From the NCBI GenBank assembly GCA_018057925.1, contig JAGPCT010000023.1, positions 1-48,949 of the forward strand: a DNA stretch of 48,949 nucleotides. Direction: 5' to 3'. A model generated the notes under the pieces. The model was not told the DNA's origin, did not search any database, and saw nothing but the letters and a program-made list of their open reading frames with translations. This stretch comes from Saprospiraceae bacterium. Lineage in GTDB: Bacteria > Bacteroidota > Bacteroidia > Chitinophagales > Saprospiraceae. Shown piece by piece: positions 46,001 through 48,949 of this stretch. Both the position numbers and the translations under genes were made by a program. Within the stretch, counting starts at the first letter, position 1. Each line of letters begins with the position of its first letter.

Positions 46001-48423
46001 TTAAAGGTAGCATTAGTCGAACCGGAAGGAATCGCAATATCCCGATAGGCATGAACTACTGAAGCAGAGGTAACTGTATAAGCATTTGTAGTACCTCCAT
46101 CATTGGAAACATAGATGGCATTGGCAGGATTGCCGGTGGCAGTGCCATAAGCCCATTTATTTGTCTGTGATCCATTGACGAAACCAAAATCATTACTTGC
46201 GAAGTTTTGGGTATAAGGTAGTGTAGCCGGAATTTGACTAGTCGTAAACGTAATCACATTGCTATTTGCACTATATCCATTACCGCCGCCGCTACAATCC
46301 TGACGTACTACATAGCTGTACCCGGTACTTGCAGTCAGTCCTGTCAGACCGATGGTGCTTACATTAGATGCTGTCACGACGGTATTATTGACATTACCCG
46401 CTGTCGCACCTGTACCCGGTGTACCGAAGGTCGCTGTAGGGCCGTATTCTATGATCCAAGAGCCTGTAGCCGTGGACCAGTTGGCACTCGCTGTGGTGCC
46501 TGTTATGTTGGATGCTGCTGTTGCGGTAGTCGCAGGGCAAGCTGCCGCAGTCGTAAACGTAATCACATTGCTATTGGCACTGTATCCATTGCCGCTTCCG
46601 CTACAATCCTGACGTACTACATAGCTGTATCCGGTACTTGCAGTGAGTCCTGTCAGGCCGATGGTGCTCACGCCAGATGCTGTCACAACGGTATTATTGC
46701 CATTACCTGCAGTCGCACCCGTACCCGGTGTACCGAAGGTCGCTGTAGGACCGTATTCTATGATCCAAGAGCCAGTAGCAGTGGACCAGTTGGCACTCGC
46801 GGTGGTAGCTGTTATGTTGGTCGCTGCTGTGGCGGTGGTTGCAAGGCAAGAAGGTGCTTCAGCAATACTGACATCATCCAAGTCGAGACCTCTAGCATAA
46901 TTAGAAGTACCTTCAAAAGCAACCATATAAGTACTATTCGGGCTCGGAAGTATAACTTTTACTTCTTGCCACGTTGCATGTTCTGTGGTATAGGTTTGCC
47001 CCGGTATTAAAGTCCAATTGCTACCTCCATCTGTACTGTAATAGACTCGTAGTTCATCAATATCCCCTAACCAATTAACATTTGCAAAGTAAAAGGTCAA
47101 TTCAGGATTGGTAAGTGAAGTCAAATCCAATAATGGCGTAACGAGGCGGGTTGCGGAACCGGTTGTTGTATTTCTAAATTCAGCCATTCTTGCACCGGAA
47201 TGTGGCGTAATAGTAGAATTACCATTGGTGGTAACTGTAGCCCAGTTCAAAGTCCCAGATACATATTGTTGTGTCCAACATGTTGGCAAACTGGCATTAT
47301 CAAAACTTTCTGCCCAAGGAAAAGAAGTAACTGCATTACATGCCGTCGTAAACGTCCCAGCAGCTACATATCCACTGCCTGTTCCTGCTTCATTAGGAAT
47401 ATGTGACCACAATCCATTTACTAAACTATTGCCCGACTGAACTCGTATTTGATAAGTAGTAGCAGGGCTAAGGCCAGTCAAAGTGGCAGTAGCACTACTT
47501 ACGGGGTTGCCACTGAAGTTTGTCCAGGTACAAGAACCAATTGCACGGTACTGTACATTGTATTGGGTAGCTCCTGTAGGTGCCGTCCAAGTAAGGGTTG
47601 CAGTACTAGTAGTAATGCCACTTACTGCACTGAAAGTACGTACCGGATTAGGGTCTGTCCCATTGGGCTTCGTCCAGGAATAGGTAAGTCCACTTGCAGG
47701 TAATACACCTGAGTTAGCACTGTTGAAGTAACAAGTACTTGTATTGGCGTTGCCGGTCACTACATTGCTCCAGTTACAGGTGTTTGGTGAGCCTGTAACA
47801 TCTATCATCACATTACTGATGTCCGTACTCCAGTTTGAAGCTACGGTACCATTGGTTTTCCATCCTACTTGTGGGTAGGAGGTGCTTGCAGCCGGTGTCA
47901 TGGTGCCATATACAAATTTTATCTCACCGGTACTGGTATTAAGTCTAATCTGAAAATTTAACACATCAGTGTAACTTTTTCTATTAAAGTTTTTCCATTC
48001 AAATACCAACTCATTTCCCACTTGTTGCCACCAAGCAGTACCACTATTAGCATTAGTGTTCAAGTCACGCCCGTAAGGCGCAAATATTACCGCACCATTG
48101 GTCATGGCAGTGCTTAGTGCTGTGTAATTTGCAGTAGCAGTAGGGGCAGTGGCTCCATAAAGTGCTAACCAGCCATTGGAGCACATACGGGCATTGGTAT
48201 AAGTCACACTATTCACAGTAAAACCGGTAAAACCGGTAATATTAGTTCCTACATCATCACCAGAAGCAACTGAAGTTCCGGTGCCGCTTATAGACGAGTA
48301 AGTGCCCGTGCTAATAGTAAGCGGGTACTGTGGTGCCAGCTGTGCCTGTACTCCTCCTGTACTCAGGAGAATAGCCAAGGCGACGAGCCAGGTAAAAGAT
48401 AAAAAATTGTAAAATTTCTTCAT
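43039..48423 (-). CDS. Giant T9SS-secreted multidomain surface protein (1794 residues)
   Basis: Paralogue of the 2639-residue protein. Signal peptide 1-27, the same N-terminal domain (28-260, roughly 80% identical), a fibronectin III domain, jelly-roll/MAM-like domains, and three near-identical ~103-residue fibronectin III modules (about 523-625, 625-728 and 903-1005; SWIIEYGPTATFGTPGTG, YVVRQDCSGSGNGYS). The region about 1180-1600 is unique to this protein and lacks GEVED domains. The last ~165 residues, including the T9SS type A sorting domain, differ from the paralogue at two positions (PKPAQG/PKPEQG, VEANG/VESNG). Likely an adhesin; no enzyme motif seen. It has its own promoter, leader and terminator. 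Confidence 0.88.
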   Translation of the reverse strand: MKKFYNFLSFTWLVALAILLSTGGVQAQLAPQYPLTISTGTYSSISGTGTSVASGDDVGTNITGFTGFTVNSVTYTNARMCSNGWLALYGATAPTATANYTALSTAMTNGAVIFAPYGRDLNTNANSGTAWWQQVGNELVFEWKNFNRKSYTDVLNFQIRLNTSTGEIKFVYGTMTPAASTSYPQVGWKTNGTVASNWSTDISNVMIDVTGSPNTCNWSNVVTGNANTSTCYFNSANSGVLPASGLTYSWTKPNGTDPNPVRTFSAVSGITTSTATLTWTAPTGATQYNVQYRAIGSCTWTNFSGNPVSSATATLTGLSPATTYQIRVQSGNSLVNGLWSHIPNEAGTGSGYVAAGTFTTACNAVTSFPWAESFDNASLPTCWTQQYVSGTLNWATVTTNGNSTITPHSGARMAEFRNTTTGSATRLVTPLLDLTSLTNPELTFYFANVNWLGDIDELRVYYSTDGGSNWTLIPGQTYTTEHATWQEVKVILPSPNSTYMVAFEGTSNYARGLDLDDVSIAEAPSCLATTATAATNITATTASANWSTATGSWIIEYGPTATFGTPGTGATAGNGNNTVVTASGVSTIGLTGLTASTGYSYVVRQDCSGSGNGYSANSNVITFTTAAACPATTATAASNITGTTASANWSTATGSWIIEYGPTATFGTPGTGATAGNVNNTVVTASNVSTIGLTGLTASTGYSYVVRQDCSGGGNGYSANSNVITFTTSQIPATLPYTQNFASNDFGFVNGSQTNKWAYGTATGNPANAIYVSNDGGTTNAYTVTSASVVHAYRDIAIPSGSTNATFNFDWKGFGESSYDYLRVWLVPTSFIPTAGTQITAGSGRIQVGGNLNQQSSWQTYSNSSLDVSTFAGQTMRLVFEWRNDASAGTNPPAAVDNIYFDIPTCLATTATVATNITATTASANWSTATGSWIIEYGPTATFGTPGTGATAGNVNNTVVTASNVSTIGLTGLTASTGYSYVVRQDCSGGGNGYSANSNVITFTTACLPASIPFSEGFESGYTDQTAVGGCWSQQSMAGAAVWTANNTLTTYNRAPRTGGWNAYLQYSNTDWLFYPVTLAGGTAYKFSVYARQDGATATNASITLAYGSSASDAGMTNTVVNAQGIVNGNYQEVAGVFTPSASGTYYIGIKGVINGSPWYISLDDISVTLAPTDAMDWCNLQFPATGNIDAGQDLTVYTRGYEPGVTDAGGQGAGITVWVGTSSTNSDPAGGGWTWTAATYNVDALNNDEYQAAIGSNLAPGTYYYASRWQLNGGPFKYGGYSSGGGGFWDGTTYVSGVLTVNSLANDDCSGAINLTVTKEVASQLTLGTMVGATASNENFSGSSCNSFSDIFDVWYKVTVPASGNVNIETFVTGGTSSSENDYSMQVYTGTCGNLTYLNCNEDANLYGTPTNFMPAIVLTGQTPNSVLYIRIRKASTSRSTFAIAAYDPSDLNPLASSNCSPGTVNISTAVGNGYRWVPLFDNAGNLIAEIFPKGQNLGNVSASVNINTGNVRQDGAGVYYLDRDFTVTVANQPSLACDIYFYFTDAELTALKTADPSVTGAADLSASKFANRCGKAPGTIGTLLANFDDLTRTADNAHSVAFSPTSFSTFYLHKGNAPLPVNLVSFKAQQVKRGEVLLDWRVKDEVNMKQYDVQRSVDGKNFTTIGTVGNLGKEVYTLIDPKPAQGINYYRLSMVEANGLTNYSHIVAININDGKALHASPNPVTGDLTVEVKGEVGKQAVIDIIDYTGNKVRTVAIPAGKVTVDMTSLPTGVYVVQYIDGTTVYTTRVVKM

Positions 48424-48445
48424 ATTAGATAATATTTAAATTATT

Positions 48446-48478
48446 TGCCTACTCTTTCAGGATTTTCGGCTTCGTCCT
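48446..48478 (-). promoter_or_regulatory. 33-nt conserved leader element upstream of giant gene 2
   Basis: Second copy of the element at 42072-42104, one mismatch, also 22 nt from the ATG. Confidence 0.6.
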
Positions 48479-48635
48479 GTATCAGCAAAGGGGCTGAATT
48501 CCCATAGATTGATTACTTAATGTAGGTAGCTGCTTATCGTGTTAGTTAGGTAGTAAGCCGTACAATACACAATATTCTTTTCTATATCTCGTATAATTAG
48601 GAATAAAGTGTGTCTTAATGACTTAATTTAATGAG

Positions 48636-48665
48636 CAAAAATAAGGCAATTTTAAAAATATCAAA
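48636..48665 (-). promoter_or_regulatory. Promoter of giant gene 2
   Basis: Minus strand: TTTG (48662-48665), 18-nt spacer, TATTTTTG (48636-48643), full match. The leader would be about 205 nt and has no heptamer array, in contrast to giant gene 1. Confidence 0.65.
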
Positions 48666-48709
48666 ATTTTTTGACGATTATTTTTGATCATTAACACTTG
48701 TTTTTTTTA

Positions 48710-48837
48710 ATTGAAAATTGAGAAATGAGAATTGAAAATTGAGAATTGAAAATTGAGAATTACTTTTTAATTGAAAATCAACCAGTTAATTGAAAATTGA
48801 GAATTGAAAATTGAAAATTGAGAATTGAAAATTGAAG
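48710..48837 (+). repeat. Two seven-unit heptamer arrays upstream of giant gene 2
   Basis: Units ATTGAAA and ATTGAGA (one AATGAGA) at 48710-48758 and 48789-48837, seven each, separated by 30 nt. They lie just upstream of the -33 box. The rest of 48838-48949 is AT-rich without a gene. Confidence 0.9.
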
Positions 48838-48881
48838 TTTCATGATTTTAGTTGACAACTTTTTCTAATCAGTAATTTAAA

Positions 48882-48890
48882 TGTGGATAA
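48882..48890 (-). other. DnaA-box-like site
   Basis: TGTGGATAA is the exact complement of the DnaA box TTATCCACA. It is a single perfect site in AT-rich DNA, preceded by GTTGACAAC at 48851-48859. Too little for an origin call. Confidence 0.3.
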
Positions 48891-48949
48891 CTTTTTTTGA
48901 TTAAATAATTTATTCCTTTCAATTTTACATTGCTCATTCGAAACGGAAG

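Noticed and set aside
46234-47010. A 258-codon plus-strand frame opposite the 1794-residue gene
   Set aside because: It is cysteine- and arginine-rich, has no domain, and exists because the opposite strand repeats a Ser/Thr/Gly-rich fibronectin III module; the same shadow recurs over each module copy.

Overview
The window looks like a chromosomal piece of a Bacteroidota genome, most plausibly a Saprospiria/Chitinophagia-like lineage. The evidence is the fused LpxC-FabZ protein, the type IX secretion (T9SS) protein PorZ, two giant secreted proteins with T9SS C-terminal sorting domains, GLPGLI-family proteins, an SDR-type threonine dehydrogenase, and promoters of the Bacteroidota form (TTTG, about 18 nt, TAnnTTTG). 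The DNA is AT-rich. No rRNA, tRNA, CRISPR array, phage or complete transposase gene was seen.

Layout. 1-3.8 kb: a DUF72 gene cut short, a von Willebrand A (vWA) membrane protein, and infC with a TTG start and a good terminator. 3.8-13.2 kb: a GH125 alpha-mannosidase, porZ, an OppC-like permease next to a GAF-PP2C phosphatase, a polysaccharide flippase and a YahK-like alcohol dehydrogenase. 13.3-17.2 kb: lpxD, lpxC/fabZ, lpxA and a lone ABC ATPase (lipid A operon). 17.5-22.5 kb: the carboxy(nor)spermidine polyamine pair, then threonine dehydrogenase and glycine C-acetyltransferase. 22.7-28.9 kb: a very tight minus-strand operon of unknown function (51-residue membrane peptide, propeller protein, thioredoxin-like lipoprotein, GLPGLI, outer-membrane beta-barrel, GLPGLI). 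29.2-33.7 kb: an alpha/beta-hydrolase remnant, a [2Fe-2S] ferredoxin, pgi and an ABC-2 exporter pair. 34.1-48.4 kb: two paralogous giant T9SS cargo genes (2639 and 1794 residues) with nearly identical C-termini, equally placed leader elements and good promoters.

The least ordinary content is between the genes. Two families of short, highly structured dispersed repeats occur. Family 1 is about 152 bp with inverted ends and several hairpins. Family 2 is about 107 bp and has a filled/empty site pair inside the window. Copies repeatedly lie on the 3' ends of genes and supply their last codons and stop. Heptanucleotide tandem arrays with at least four different unit sequences surround the giant genes; one array of 22 units lies between promoter and start codon, and two others begin in the stop codon itself.

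How the genes may work together: PorZ belongs to the machinery that attaches T9SS cargo to the cell surface, and the two giant proteins are typical cargo. The lpx operon makes the lipid A that anchors such surfaces, and the flippase would serve polysaccharide export. The GLPGLI/beta-barrel operon is probably a separate envelope system.
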